A stretch of 64,000 nt of DNA from Marinobacter nauticus. Lineage in GTDB: Bacteria > Pseudomonadota > Gammaproteobacteria > Enterobacterales > Shewanellaceae. The notes under the pieces are model-generated. The model did no database searches. It had not been told where the DNA came from and saw only the letters and a program-made list of their open reading frames with translations. Location of the stretch: contig NZ_JAHVJZ010000003.1 in assembly GCF_019801015.1 (NCBI RefSeq), forward strand, positions 597,174 to 661,173. Direction: 5' to 3'. A program made the translations under genes and the position numbers. Shown one piece after another: positions 36,901-44,248 of the stretch; position 1 is the stretch's first letter, and each line of letters begins with the position of its first letter.

Positions 36901-37834
36901 CGGGGTCGGTGATATAAGCAACACCGTACAGTTTTCCACCACATCCCTCTATCGCGTGAAGGGTATGCCCTTCCGCAGCCTGTACCTCAAACTTCCCTCT
37001 CTGGTCCGAATGCAGGACAAGGCTTTGCGGGCTCAATGCCCCCTGCCCCTCACTCCGGGCCAAAGCCTGATACTGAGTCGGCGCAAACTGTACGTCGATA
37101 AGACAATCTGCGGTCATCGCTCCTGTGGTGTAACTCCGATTATCCAGCGTCCCCTCACAGCCCGAGACCGAAGCCAACCGGAATCCTGGGGCTGCCGCCA
37201 GGTCGAAGGTGCCGGTCTGGCCAGCGTCAATGGTGAGCGACTGCGGGCTGACCGTGCCGCCGGGGCTGCTGCTGGCCGTTGCCATATGGCGGGCGGCAAT
37301 TTGTGACTGATGGACAAAACGCGCTGTGACTGTGCAATCCCCGGCGACGGGGCCGGTGAGATAGTCATCACCGTCCAGCTCTCCAGCACAGCCCTCTATC
37401 GACTGCAGGGCATGCCCATCCGCAGGCTCTACCTCAAACTGCCCTCGCTGGCCCAAATGAAGGGACAGGCTCTGTGGACGGAGTTCACCCTGCCCTTCAC
37501 TCTGGGCCAGAACCTGATACTGAATCGGCTCAAACTGTACCTCGATAAGGCAGTCCGCAACCATCACCCCTGTGATGTAAGTGAGGTTATCCAGCATCCC
37601 GCTGCAACCGGAGGCCGAAGCCAATCGGAACCCCGGCTCCGCCGAAAGGTGAAACATGCCAGTCCGACCGGCCCCGATACTGAGCGTTCGAGGGCGGACC
37701 GCTCCACCGGGGCTGCTGCTGGCCGTAGCCAGATGATATTCTGAGTCGCTTTCTTCTGGATTGTTGTCAGCAGGGGCATCGCCGCACCCGGCGATACCCA
37801 GCAGGCAGAACAGGAGCAGAGGCAACCTTTGCAT
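33980..37834 (-). CDS. Large IMPa-like (M60/M88-type) metalloprotease lipoprotein
   Basis: This 1284-aa exported lipoprotein has the lipobox LLGIAGC. The N-terminus (about 30-330) is a tandem duplication: two units of about 145 residues, each made of an ATASSSPGG...- half and a SEGQGxLxPQSL- half with paired Cys, like bacterial repeat/Ig-type domains. After a helical linker comes a long region resembling Pseudomonas IMPa, with the zinc motif HELGH (begins about residue 995, in WGDNHELGHNLQ). IMPa cleaves O-glycosylated mucin-like proteins, so a surface glycoprotease role is likely. ATG 37834 is chosen over TTG one codon upstream (AAAGGA spacing). Confidence 0.85.
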   Translation of the reverse strand: MQRLPLLLFCLLGIAGCGDAPADNNPEESDSEYHLATASSSPGGAVRPRTLSIGAGRTGMFHLSAEPGFRLASASGCSGMLDNLTYITGVMVADCLIEVQFEPIQYQVLAQSEGQGELRPQSLSLHLGQRGQFEVEPADGHALQSIEGCAGELDGDDYLTGPVAGDCTVTARFVHQSQIAARHMATASSSPGGTVSPQSLTIDAGQTGTFDLAAAPGFRLASVSGCEGTLDNRSYTTGAMTADCLIDVQFAPTQYQALARSEGQGALSPQSLVLHSDQRGKFEVQAAEGHTLHAIEGCGGKLYGVAYITDPATEDCTVTARFISRAQNAINHQDHRLASEDELIDYARQVIAESERERKALVDRLFQGIDELTWNPKHDSIVFESYLPETAWTLLPSNVDGSGNPAARGLVMVAQQPQQRLAAMGANLFTVSRSSESEQLLRQLIDWLTQGADQRDGFSVVTAQVPSRADSWYFPHNEGIRSWLNSHYPDTHRINDANACDYDALSACIDIHQPDLIVLSDIDRQGRGHSAIKAALERARQEGIPLLLSNYKREASAMLKPLYQQAGLYSYGNYWKKLKVDALSVETIRAEDQRLATVDRLMLSLQQGDFSTASLDGCTGNFLNCGDARFVTDFKSGADWLRKGVVTLDSQALDGFSLPRGELLKASLLLADKYRSAIDYPIGWQAHQAWQQAMYADWVVNYARSTNPAQPDLGEYVIDRSQVLKGSVAHYAYPETTSVRQRVTVPYRGQWTTTGWYALPGQAITLQRHDNSSTLVKVKLNYHRPNTNRAYSEKVYRGPLELATQRLSLAPGGSLTFSSPYGGPIYLHLDGAEELETDITATGIAQHPAILDFSDADQIAAFNQRIENTELPHVDLRTPAAEQHLRRDRFLNGIRGAITDVTGLLGSVVNDHINPVYSLAGYKIPGQTLAESLPEEVRSACSALLGQDCLNDQLHVRTIIQHANYDQNAHCGGGCAGNPWDAAWDISPTGWGDNHELGHNLQTSRLNVHYAAADDVDHWPGYYNRAGENSNNLFPYYIKWRTHYLRDGNSSVIIDTHMNHKALFFGFMSDAAGTVDSEGNRVVLGNNCRVMDSGSNRYEAAWASNDYAIHNGYRMAFYIQMALRAHRMALADGTVLSNGFNLFTLLYQYNRVFGLYAGSASNWEANRARLGFDRFAYSGDPVYGGRTVKSIPGNDFMLVALSHLTGLDWRSHFDLLGLRYSSLASAQAQANALRGSLPMGMYVLETDLPPANLSEGLTFLPLSLSNGDTLWPRDGSSPVDCVLP

Positions 37835-37996
37835 CAACGTAATCCTTTATCTGGTGGAGTAAGGTGAGTCGACGCAGCAATTCTCGCTAACGCATTGTTT
37901 TGACTCACGAGTCCAAGGTGAGCACAGCGTAAATGGGTAAACCCCGTGCCTCAATGCCAAACCAGTGAACCGGGTTCAGACCCCTGCCCCAGATGC

Positions 37997-38024
37997 AAAA
38001 AAAAGCGCCGTTCCCGGCGCTTTT
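37997..38024 (-). terminator. Intrinsic terminator of the ATP-grasp gene
   Basis: On the minus strand, GCGCCGG/CGGCGC is followed by T8. Confidence 0.9.
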
Positions 38025-38037
38025 CCTGTTGTTGGGT

Positions 38038-38853
38038 TCAGACCACTTCTGGCAGCGGCTGCTCCGGTGAAGGGGTGTTGTCGTCGCTGCCCCACTCACC
38101 AGCCAGATAGCTCAGGATCTGGTTATCAATCTCATCCTGTGCCCCTGCCATGCCCTGGTTGCCGAACAGTCGGTTGAACTCGAAAACGAAGGGGTGGCTG
38201 CCCACCATGGCGATGTCAAAACCGCCATGATCAATACCCAGGCTGGTGGCCAGATGCTCCACCAGATTACGCGCTTCCAGAGGCACCAGGCCACGCTCAA
38301 TGGTGCCGCCCTTGGAGACGTTATTGTAAAAGCCCTGCGGCGCCTGGTTGCGCCAGTAACCGCCGATAATCTGGTTGCCCACCCAGATGATGCGCAGATC
38401 GCGATCGATCGGCAGGTACTCCTGAGCGTAAATCACCGGACTCTTATCCAGGTAGTCCTGAAACTGCTCATAGGTTTCAACCAGGAATACCCCCTGCCCC
38501 ATGCTGCTGCGGGGGATTTTCACCACGAAGGGCCGATCCATGGTGTCCCACACTTCCATCGCCGCACTGGGGGTGTTGGGGCGGATCAGGGTCACCGGTA
38601 CATGGGCCGGGGCCACCATCTCAAAGCAGCGGGTCATCTCCACTTTGTCATGGCCGATCATATAGCTGGGCACACTGGGGAAGATTTTGGCACCGAGTCC
38701 ATACACCAGCGCATTGACCTGCCAGTACTCCGGGAACAGCACGCCATCCGCCGCCCGGATCTCATCCAGGTGGTCCATCATCCGCTCCGGCTTGATATAG
38801 CGCAGGCCGGTCATCTGACAGGAACGAAGGGCATCAAAGGTAATCAGGTTCAT
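38038..38853 (-). CDS. ATP-grasp (RimK-like) domain protein
   Basis: This 271-aa cytoplasmic protein carries an ATP-grasp fold. It shows PFVVKIPRSSMGQGVFLVE (about 108-126, ATP-binding loop) and VIYAQEYLPIDRDLRIIWVG. Near the C-terminus HPFVFEFNRLFGNQG stands where RimK-type enzymes have their metal-binding Glu/Asn. Such proteins form amide bonds using ATP, for example adding amino acids to peptides. The substrate is unknown and no partner peptide gene is adjacent. It lies between its own terminator and the CadC-like gene's terminator, so it is monocistronic. Confidence 0.82.
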   Translation of the reverse strand: MNLITFDALRSCQMTGLRYIKPERMMDHLDEIRAADGVLFPEYWQVNALVYGLGAKIFPSVPSYMIGHDKVEMTRCFEMVAPAHVPVTLIRPNTPSAAMEVWDTMDRPFVVKIPRSSMGQGVFLVETYEQFQDYLDKSPVIYAQEYLPIDRDLRIIWVGNQIIGGYWRNQAPQGFYNNVSKGGTIERGLVPLEARNLVEHLATSLGIDHGGFDIAMVGSHPFVFEFNRLFGNQGMAGAQDEIDNQILSYLAGEWGSDDNTPSPEQPLPEVV

Positions 38854-38868
38854 GGTTCGCCACAGGAC

Positions 38869-38903
38869 AAAAAAACGGCGACATTCTAGAAATGCCGCCG
38901 TTT
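38869..38903 (-). terminator. Intrinsic terminator of the CadC-like regulator gene
   Basis: On the minus strand a 13-bp stem with one mismatch (AAACGGCGGCATT / AATGTCGCCGTTT) is followed by T-residues. Confidence 0.88.
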
Positions 38904-38960
38904 CTGGCCAAATGGGAAATATTACTGGCCGACGCGAAGAATATTTGTCGTTCGAATGCG

Positions 38961-40199
38961 CTACAGGTGCAGGGTTCGTCTTTGCATCCAGACCATCGAG
39001 TTGTCGGCAAAGGGCAGCATCCAGATGGCGGTCTTGTCATCCAGATAAAGACGATAGAACACCAGCTCTTCCCGGCCCAGCTCGCTGCGCCGAAACTCCC
39101 GGTAGAGCTGCCGGGCCATTTTGGACAGACGGTTGGGTGAGGAGAGCTCCACCGACGTCGGCGTGACCGTATAGCGGGTGACCCGACGGTCGCCCCAGCG
39201 CTCTTTGGTTTCGATGTATCGTCCCCGCACCCGGTACTTCACCGGGGTGGTATGACAATCCTCATCGGTGACGCAGGCGGCAAAGTAGAACAGGCCACTG
39301 TGGGCCTCCTGGGGCACCGCTGAGATGCGCAGGTCCGCCCGGGCCAGGCGCTGATCCTGATCCAGCTTGAAGTAGGCATCGCCAAAATAGAGCTGCTCCA
39401 CCATGCCGCCGGTGTCGTCCCCCAACTCCTCAAACTTGAGGCTGTTGTAGGTTTTCTCCTCCATCCGGATCTTGGTGGCGAGAAAATCGGAGAGCCGCTG
39501 ATGGCCGCCGTCATTGGGCGCGCCAAAGATGCTGATCAGGCTTTTGCCGGGACACTGCCCGTTGTCGTAGCCCGGACACAGCACCAGGCTGTCGCCTTGC
39601 TCACTCAGCAGCGCCATGCCCTGATACCGGTCAAAGGGTGGCTGCCAGCCGGGCTCCGGCACCAGCTGGTTGGCCACGCGGTTCGCCAGCACTACCTTGT
39701 CCACCGGCGCGGCCGTCGGCTCGGTCAACACCCACATCGGCCCTTCAACGCCGCTCACACGGCTGGGCAGGGTCTGCTCTGCAAACCGGGCGCGGGGACT
39801 GGGGTCGAGCCAGAACAACACCCCCACCAGCAGCACCAGCACCGCCAAAACCACGGCAGCCATGGCCGGCTTGGTAAAGCGCCGGGGACTGAGGCTCTGG
39901 GGTTCAGGCAGGTGCAGGGTGTAGCCACGACGGGGAATGGTTTTCAGCTCAATGTCGCGATACGGCGATAATTTCTTTCTGAGGGTGCTGAGCGCGTTCT
40001 GTAAAGAGGAGTCACCGACCACGCGAGCGGGCCAGCCGGCTTCAAGCAGAGTGGCTTTGCTGACCACCTGACCCGCTTCTGCAGATAGCGCCTCAAGAAT
40101 GCGGGCTTCGGCAAAGGTCAGTTCAATGGTCGTATCACTGTCAGAATCCGACAGCAGCAATTTGTCGGGATCGAATCGAAGTTGCGGGGAGAGTTGCAC
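38961..40199 (-). CDS. CadC/ToxR-like membrane transcriptional regulator
   Basis: This 412-aa protein begins with an OmpR-type winged helix (about residues 1-95, wing motif PRRGYTLHL), then one TM helix (about 112-132) and a periplasmic domain of about 280 residues with four or more Cys (CPGYDNGQC, CVTDEDC). Such proteins sense periplasmic signals and bind DNA directly from the membrane. GTG at 40199 is chosen because GGAGG lies 6 nt before it; 25 upstream codons are probably untranslated. It follows the 11-heme cytochrome gene on the same strand, separated by a terminator. Confidence 0.88.
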   Translation of the reverse strand: MQLSPQLRFDPDKLLLSDSDSDTTIELTFAEARILEALSAEAGQVVSKATLLEAGWPARVVGDSSLQNALSTLRKKLSPYRDIELKTIPRRGYTLHLPEPQSLSPRRFTKPAMAAVVLAVLVLLVGVLFWLDPSPRARFAEQTLPSRVSGVEGPMWVLTEPTAAPVDKVVLANRVANQLVPEPGWQPPFDRYQGMALLSEQGDSLVLCPGYDNGQCPGKSLISIFGAPNDGGHQRLSDFLATKIRMEEKTYNSLKFEELGDDTGGMVEQLYFGDAYFKLDQDQRLARADLRISAVPQEAHSGLFYFAACVTDEDCHTTPVKYRVRGRYIETKERWGDRRVTRYTVTPTSVELSSPNRLSKMARQLYREFRRSELGREELVFYRLYLDDKTAIWMLPFADNSMVWMQRRTLHL

Positions 40200-40232
40200 G
40201 GGCAGCCTCCGGATGATGCACCGAAAAAACAG

Positions 40233-40264
40233 GAAAAAATGCCCCACCCACGAGGGGGTGAGGC
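40233..40264 (-). terminator. Terminator after the 11-heme cytochrome gene
   Basis: On the minus strand GCCTCACCC/GGGTGGGGC (one mismatch, short loop) is followed by A then T6. Confidence 0.85.
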
Positions 40265-40296
40265 ATCCTAACATCGGTCCTTGCAGGGGGACAGAG

Positions 40297-42588
40297 TTAC
40301 AGCTTGTGAACCGCTTTCAGATTGTCCACGGAGTGACAAACTGCACAGGATTCGACCTCAAGCTGGTCCAGCGGCACACCAAAGCGACCGCCGTTTTGCT
40401 CCATATGCGCACGCACAGTCGGGTCGATCACCAGCTTGCCTTCGGCATTGGGCTTCTTGGCATGACAGGCGTAACAGGTGCCGGAAACCGGCGACACATA
40501 GGCGTCTACGGTGATGTCAGTGGCCGGATGGGCCTGGGAATCCGGGTTGTAGTCCAGATCCAGCGCCAACGGACGGCCCACCTGGCTCAGACGTTCAACG
40601 CCGAAGCTGTCGCCTTCGTGGCAGCGGGTACAGTTGGCCAGATCCGCCGGGTAATCCACATTACGGATGCCGTTTTCCATCGACTGGGTGGCGCGCTGAT
40701 TGGCGTGCAGGGAGTGCATCCACACTTTGTGATCCGGGTGGGTCACGGTCAGCTCTTCCACAAAGTACTTGTCGCCAGCCTGAGTGTGCAGCTCACGAAT
40801 CGCCTGAGTGGGCGGCGTGTTGGGGTTGTGACAGGCCAGGCAGGGGTCGACAACGTCAGCGGTGGAGCTGACAAAGCCGGACTGACTGCGCGGTGCCAGC
40901 ACCCGCTCCATGCGGGGCAGGATGTGCTCACCCAGCTCATCGTCGTCGTGGCCGGAGAAGCAGGTGGTGTCCGCCAGCGCCTTGTTCATCTCAGTCTTGC
41001 GGCTGTGGCAGTTACGGCAGCTCAGCTCGGTGTTATCGCTGGCCTCATCGTAGCCGTGGCAGCTGCCGCACTTGGCGTTGCTGACGATCATCGGGCGCGC
41101 CAGAGCCGGCTCTTCGGTCAGGCCATCCTTGGTGAAGTACCAGCGCTCGTTATAGGCGGCATTTTTCGCGTGGCCGGCGGTGTCACAATCCACCAGGTTC
41201 TGCTCGCTGTCGAAGCAGTAGATCAGACGGTTGGAGATAAAGCCGCTGTCGTTCAGCAGGTCACCGGAGATGGCGTCCTCGGTGGTCACCGGGCCCAACG
41301 CGTAAGCGTACACGCCCGCCTGTTGTTCACCGCCCAGATAGGGCTTGGTGCGCGGACGCTCACCATCCGGGGTATAGCCGCCGTCGATGGACTCGCCGAA
41401 CTTCTTGTTGCTCTTAACGAAGATGCTGTAACCGCGGGAGTTGGTGAAATCCACCGAGGCACCCCAGTTCAGGTAGAGCTGGAGGTTCTTGATCCAGGTG
41501 GCGTTCCCCGGGTTGGCGGCATCCAGCACAATGCGCTCACCAGCGCGATCGCGCAGGGAGAAGCGCACCAGCGCATAGTGTTCACCACCGGTTTCACCCA
41601 CTTCGGCGCCGTCCACCAGCTCAGCCGACTCAACATCGACGGTCACGATACCGCGCTGGTCCTCTTGCTGGGCTTTCTGATAGCCACCCAGGTGCGCGTC
41701 ATTGATGGATTCGGCGCTGTGGCACTCAACGCAGTTTTCGTTGGTGGGCTGGCCCGCGTGGTCATAGATCGGGTTGGTGGCCAGCTCATGGCAGCTTTCA
41801 CAGGTTTCCCGGGTCGGAACGGTTTGCCAGTTCAGCGCTTGCGCCATCGCCGCTTTGGGTTCGGTTTCGTGGCAGGTCTCGCAGTTGCCCACCGGACGGG
41901 AGCTCAGGCCGATGTGAACCTGGTGCGCCAGCACCGGCCACACCTTATCGGCATCGCTCATGTTGTTGTCGGCATGGCAGGTGGCGCAGCTGGCCGTTTC
42001 ATCGCCGCCATGAACAATGGCGTCAATGGACTCGTGACAGCTCAGGCAGCGGGCGTCGTCGACGATATGGCGGGTTTCAGTGGGGGCCCCGCCATCCGCC
42101 ATGGCATCAAAGCGATCGGTGGCTTCCGGATAGCGGCTGGTGGCGGTCACGGTCAGCAGAGTGCGCTGAGGGAACTCGGCATTAAAGGCGCTGTTGAGCG
42201 GGGCATCGAAGTGGTAGCGATACCGGCCATCGCCCAGATCTTCCAGGGTACCGGCGCACTGCTCCGGCTGGCACTTTTCATAGCCCAGCACCTGCCATTC
42301 TGAGCGCTCACCATTGTGGTACGGCTGCAGCTGAGCAGCCTGAACCTTCACGCCATCGATGCGCACGACCGGCAGGCCCAGTTCATTGTGCGCTTCAAAG
42401 AGCACCGCCAGGCGGCCATCTTCCCGCTCTGTGCCGGTCACTTCAACGCTGAGTACCTCGGCGGTGGGGGAAACAACGCCACCATCTTCACCGGGTGCAC
42501 CGTCTTTGCCGTCCTGACACCCGGTCAGGCCCAGCAGCACGGCGGTGGCCAGCGTCGCTGACCAACGGTTCACTGCAAAATTCATCAT
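40297..42588 (-). CDS. OmcA/MtrC-family 11-heme (UndA-like) outer-surface cytochrome
   Basis: This 763-aa lipoprotein (LGLTGC, Cys24) probably passes electrons to extracellular metals or other acceptors. It has the four-domain layout of the family: an N-terminal beta domain (about 40-175); five CxxCH (Cys 181, 201, 236, 263, 286); a split-barrel beta domain (about 310-500) with a Cys pair (458, 468); and six CxxCH (507, 524, 583, 653, 705, 748). The total of 11 matches UndA rather than decaheme MtrC/OmcA. A further CFSGH (543) lacks the second Cys. No mtrA/mtrB genes are in the window. Two adjacent ATGs (42588, 42585) could start it. Confidence 0.92.
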   Translation of the reverse strand: MMNFAVNRWSATLATAVLLGLTGCQDGKDGAPGEDGGVVSPTAEVLSVEVTGTEREDGRLAVLFEAHNELGLPVVRIDGVKVQAAQLQPYHNGERSEWQVLGYEKCQPEQCAGTLEDLGDGRYRYHFDAPLNSAFNAEFPQRTLLTVTATSRYPEATDRFDAMADGGAPTETRHIVDDARCLSCHESIDAIVHGGDETASCATCHADNNMSDADKVWPVLAHQVHIGLSSRPVGNCETCHETEPKAAMAQALNWQTVPTRETCESCHELATNPIYDHAGQPTNENCVECHSAESINDAHLGGYQKAQQEDQRGIVTVDVESAELVDGAEVGETGGEHYALVRFSLRDRAGERIVLDAANPGNATWIKNLQLYLNWGASVDFTNSRGYSIFVKSNKKFGESIDGGYTPDGERPRTKPYLGGEQQAGVYAYALGPVTTEDAISGDLLNDSGFISNRLIYCFDSEQNLVDCDTAGHAKNAAYNERWYFTKDGLTEEPALARPMIVSNAKCGSCHGYDEASDNTELSCRNCHSRKTEMNKALADTTCFSGHDDDELGEHILPRMERVLAPRSQSGFVSSTADVVDPCLACHNPNTPPTQAIRELHTQAGDKYFVEELTVTHPDHKVWMHSLHANQRATQSMENGIRNVDYPADLANCTRCHEGDSFGVERLSQVGRPLALDLDYNPDSQAHPATDITVDAYVSPVSGTCYACHAKKPNAEGKLVIDPTVRAHMEQNGGRFGVPLDQLEVESCAVCHSVDNLKAVHKL

Positions 42589-42691
42589 TCATCCTCTTTC
42601 TTTTCGGCGCCTCGCCGGGCGCGAGAAAGAGAATGGCCAAGCTGTGTCTGCCAATCTGTGAATCGGCGACAACTTGGTAACAAACTGGGGG

Positions 42692-42729
42692 TTAAGGAGG
42701 GTTTTTAAGCCCTTTTAAGGGTCTTTAAG
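42692..42729. promoter_or_regulatory. Phased TTAAG repeats upstream of the 11-heme cytochrome
   Basis: TTAAG occurs at 42692, 42705, 42715 and 42725, the last three as TTTTAAG or TTTAAG with exactly 10-bp spacing. Direct repeats on one face of the helix are the usual target of OmpR/CadC-type winged-helix proteins. They lie 104-141 nt before the cytochrome start. Confidence 0.5.
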
Positions 42730-42762
42730 GCCGTTTTTTGAGAAGTTATCAGCCTCAGAACC

Positions 42763-42792
42763 AAAAAACGCACACCCTGAGGTGTGCGTTTT
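42763..42792. terminator. Terminator after the small barrel protein gene
   Basis: CGCACACC/GGTGTGCG with a CTGA loop is flanked by A6 and T4. It serves the minus-strand gene that ends at 42811. Confidence 0.9.
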
Positions 42793-42810
42793 CGTCATCC
42801 GGATAACGGC

Positions 42811-43215
42811 TCAGAAGGTGTAACGGATGCCGATGGCACCATCAACACCAAACTTGGCGCTGTCATCAAAATCGAGATCCGGCGCAATCTGAACGTAGGC
42901 TTCCCAGCGCTGGCTCATCTGCAGCTCCAGACCGAACGGCACGCGGACCCCGTAACCGTCATCCCAGCCCACAAAGGCACCGCCACCGACGTACCAGCGC
43001 ACCGGCATCTCCTCAACCTGGTCCACATTGCCACGGGCAAACAGGTAGTCCACCGCCAGGCCGTCATTACCCACAAAGGCGTTGATTTGGTTGTTGAGCT
43101 GAAGCATCACTCCCAGGCCCTGGTCGTAACCAAAACCCGCTTCAATCCGGGCCTGAGCTGCAGAGCTGGCCGCCATCAGGGTGAGCGCCACCCCCGTCAG
43201 AATCCCACGTTTCAT
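42811..43215 (-). CDS. Small predicted outer-membrane beta-barrel protein
   Basis: This 134-aa protein starts with a signal peptide (MKRGILTGVALTLMAASSAAQA) and continues as alternating hydrophobic/polar strands, ending in Phe (GAIGIRYTF), which is the usual C-terminal signature of outer-membrane barrels. With about 110 mature residues it would form a small barrel of perhaps 8 short strands. Function unknown. ATG at 43215 was chosen for the signal peptide; earlier in-frame codons lack one. Confidence 0.75.
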   Translation of the reverse strand: MKRGILTGVALTLMAASSAAQARIEAGFGYDQGLGVMLQLNNQINAFVGNDGLAVDYLFARGNVDQVEEMPVRWYVGGGAFVGWDDGYGVRVPFGLELQMSQRWEAYVQIAPDLDFDDSAKFGVDGAIGIRYTF

Positions 43216-43319
43216 GGTTCTCTCCCAAGATGTACAAATGCTGCTCACCTTGGCACGGGGCCAGCACAGATGCAAGTTTGCCCCCGTTCGACTCAGAATG
43301 CGGTTCAGCCTGGTGCCAG

Positions 43320-43799
43320 TTAGCGCGGTTTTAATGCCGAAATGGTAAAGCCGGCCGGCTTAACCACTGGAGAGAGCCGGGCTGGCGCACTGTCGTGCCC
43401 CCCACAGCCGCACCCACCGCCACAGCCTCCGCCGCATCCGCCTTTCTTCTCATGTTGAAGAGACCGGTTGGTGGCCGATTCCGGCATCGCCTCCAGCGCA
43501 CCCTGGCGCCACAGTGCCACCAGCGCGTCCGGCGCCAGGCCTCTTGGCCCCTGCAGCACCTGAATGCCCGCCGCTTTGAGTTTGCCATACAGGCGCTGGC
43601 CGATCTGATCCACCACCACCGCAACAGCACCTTCGCGCTTAATCAGATTCAACATCGCTTTCTTGGCGGCACAACCGCCTTCCAGTGCCGGATTGGCCTG
43701 CCGTTTCTCAGCGCCATCGACGTTCACAAACGCCAGTTCCTGACAACGGGTAAAGTGGGCGGCCAAGCGGTCACGGCCTACGGGTATAGCGATCATCAC
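43320..43799 (-). CDS. NifX/NifB-type dinitrogenase cofactor-like protein with Cys/Gly tail
   Basis: This 159-aa protein has the NifX/MTH1175-type RNase H-like fold: IAIPVGRDRLAAHFTRCQELAFVNVDG, then KREGAVAVVVDQIGQRLYGKLKAAGIQV. A Gly/Cys-rich stretch (about residues 120-135, CGGGCGGGCGCGGH) with four Cys and one His is probably a metal or Fe-S site. No nif genes are present, so a role in nitrogenase is not supported. Metal-cofactor handling is more likely. The start overlaps the DUF134 gene's stop (ATGA), so the two are co-translated. Confidence 0.85.
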   Translation of the reverse strand: MMIAIPVGRDRLAAHFTRCQELAFVNVDGAEKRQANPALEGGCAAKKAMLNLIKREGAVAVVVDQIGQRLYGKLKAAGIQVLQGPRGLAPDALVALWRQGALEAMPESATNRSLQHEKKGGCGGGCGGGCGCGGHDSAPARLSPVVKPAGFTISALKPR

Positions 43800-44092
43800 T
43801 GCGACACTCCTTCGACAGCAGACGGCAGTTCAATGGCGTGCCCCCGGGTGATCGCTTCCGCGACTTTGCGCCGGGCCCGGCCCAGGGCATTGCCCAGGGT
43901 TTGCCGGGATACGCCCATCCGCTCCGCCGCCTGCATCTGGTTCAATCCTTCCGCATCAACCAGACTCAACGCCTCAAACTCTTCGGCACTGAGGCACTGA
44001 CGTGGCAGATCCCGGGCCGGGATGCCATTCGGCTTAAACAGACTGCAGGGGGCCGTGGCGCAAAGGCAGCGGGGCTTATGGGGTCGGACCAT
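43796..44092 (-). CDS. DUF134-type DNA-binding regulator
   Basis: This 98-aa protein has an N-terminal Cys cluster (CLCATAPC, about residues 9-16), an acidic helix and a sigma-70-region-4-like helix-turn-helix (LNQMQAAERMGVSRQTLGNALGRARRKVAEAI, about 51-81). DUF134 proteins are usually paired with NifX-like cofactor proteins, as here. The Cys cluster suggests it senses a metal or Fe-S state. A perfect 10-bp inverted repeat stands 21 nt upstream of its start. Confidence 0.88.
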   Translation of the reverse strand: MVRPHKPRCLCATAPCSLFKPNGIPARDLPRQCLSAEEFEALSLVDAEGLNQMQAAERMGVSRQTLGNALGRARRKVAEAITRGHAIELPSAVEGVSQ

Positions 44093-44113
44093 GGAGACTC
44101 CGTCTCAAAAGTT

Positions 44114-44137
44114 GGTTATTGGCATACGCCAATAACC
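44114..44137. promoter_or_regulatory. Operator-like palindrome upstream of DUF134 gene
   Basis: GGTTATTGGC-ATAC-GCCAATAACC is a perfect 10-bp inverted repeat, 21 nt before the DUF134 start. Probably an autoregulatory site. Confidence 0.6.
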
Positions 44138-44216
44138 ATTATCGCTCCGGCACTGCCGCGTGAACCGTGAGGCCGCCGGTGAAGCCGAGTTCTGTGGTCC
44201 GCATTGAGGCAGAAAA

Positions 44217-44240
44217 AAAGCCCGCCGATTGGCGGGCTTT
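44217..44240 (-). terminator. Intrinsic terminator of the S9 peptidase gene
   Basis: The perfect stem AAAGCCCGCC/GGCGGGCTTT with a GATT loop has a long T-run on the minus strand. Confidence 0.92.
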
Positions 44241-44248
44241 AACCGGGT

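Noticed and set aside
36800..37760. Long duplicated stretch that might be a DNA repeat or assembly error
   Set aside because: The two copies differ at many codons and encode two protein modules in frame, so it is an old domain duplication.
40099..42303. 734-codon open frame on the plus strand opposite the 11-heme cytochrome
   Set aside because: The minus strand encodes 11 heme motifs and a lipoprotein signal. The plus-strand frame is low-complexity and His/Val/Gly-rich, as expected of an antisense shadow in high-G+C DNA.
43320..43799. Nitrogen-fixation gene (nifX/nifB)
   Set aside because: Only the fold is shared; no nitrogenase genes are visible and the DUF134 partner indicates another role.
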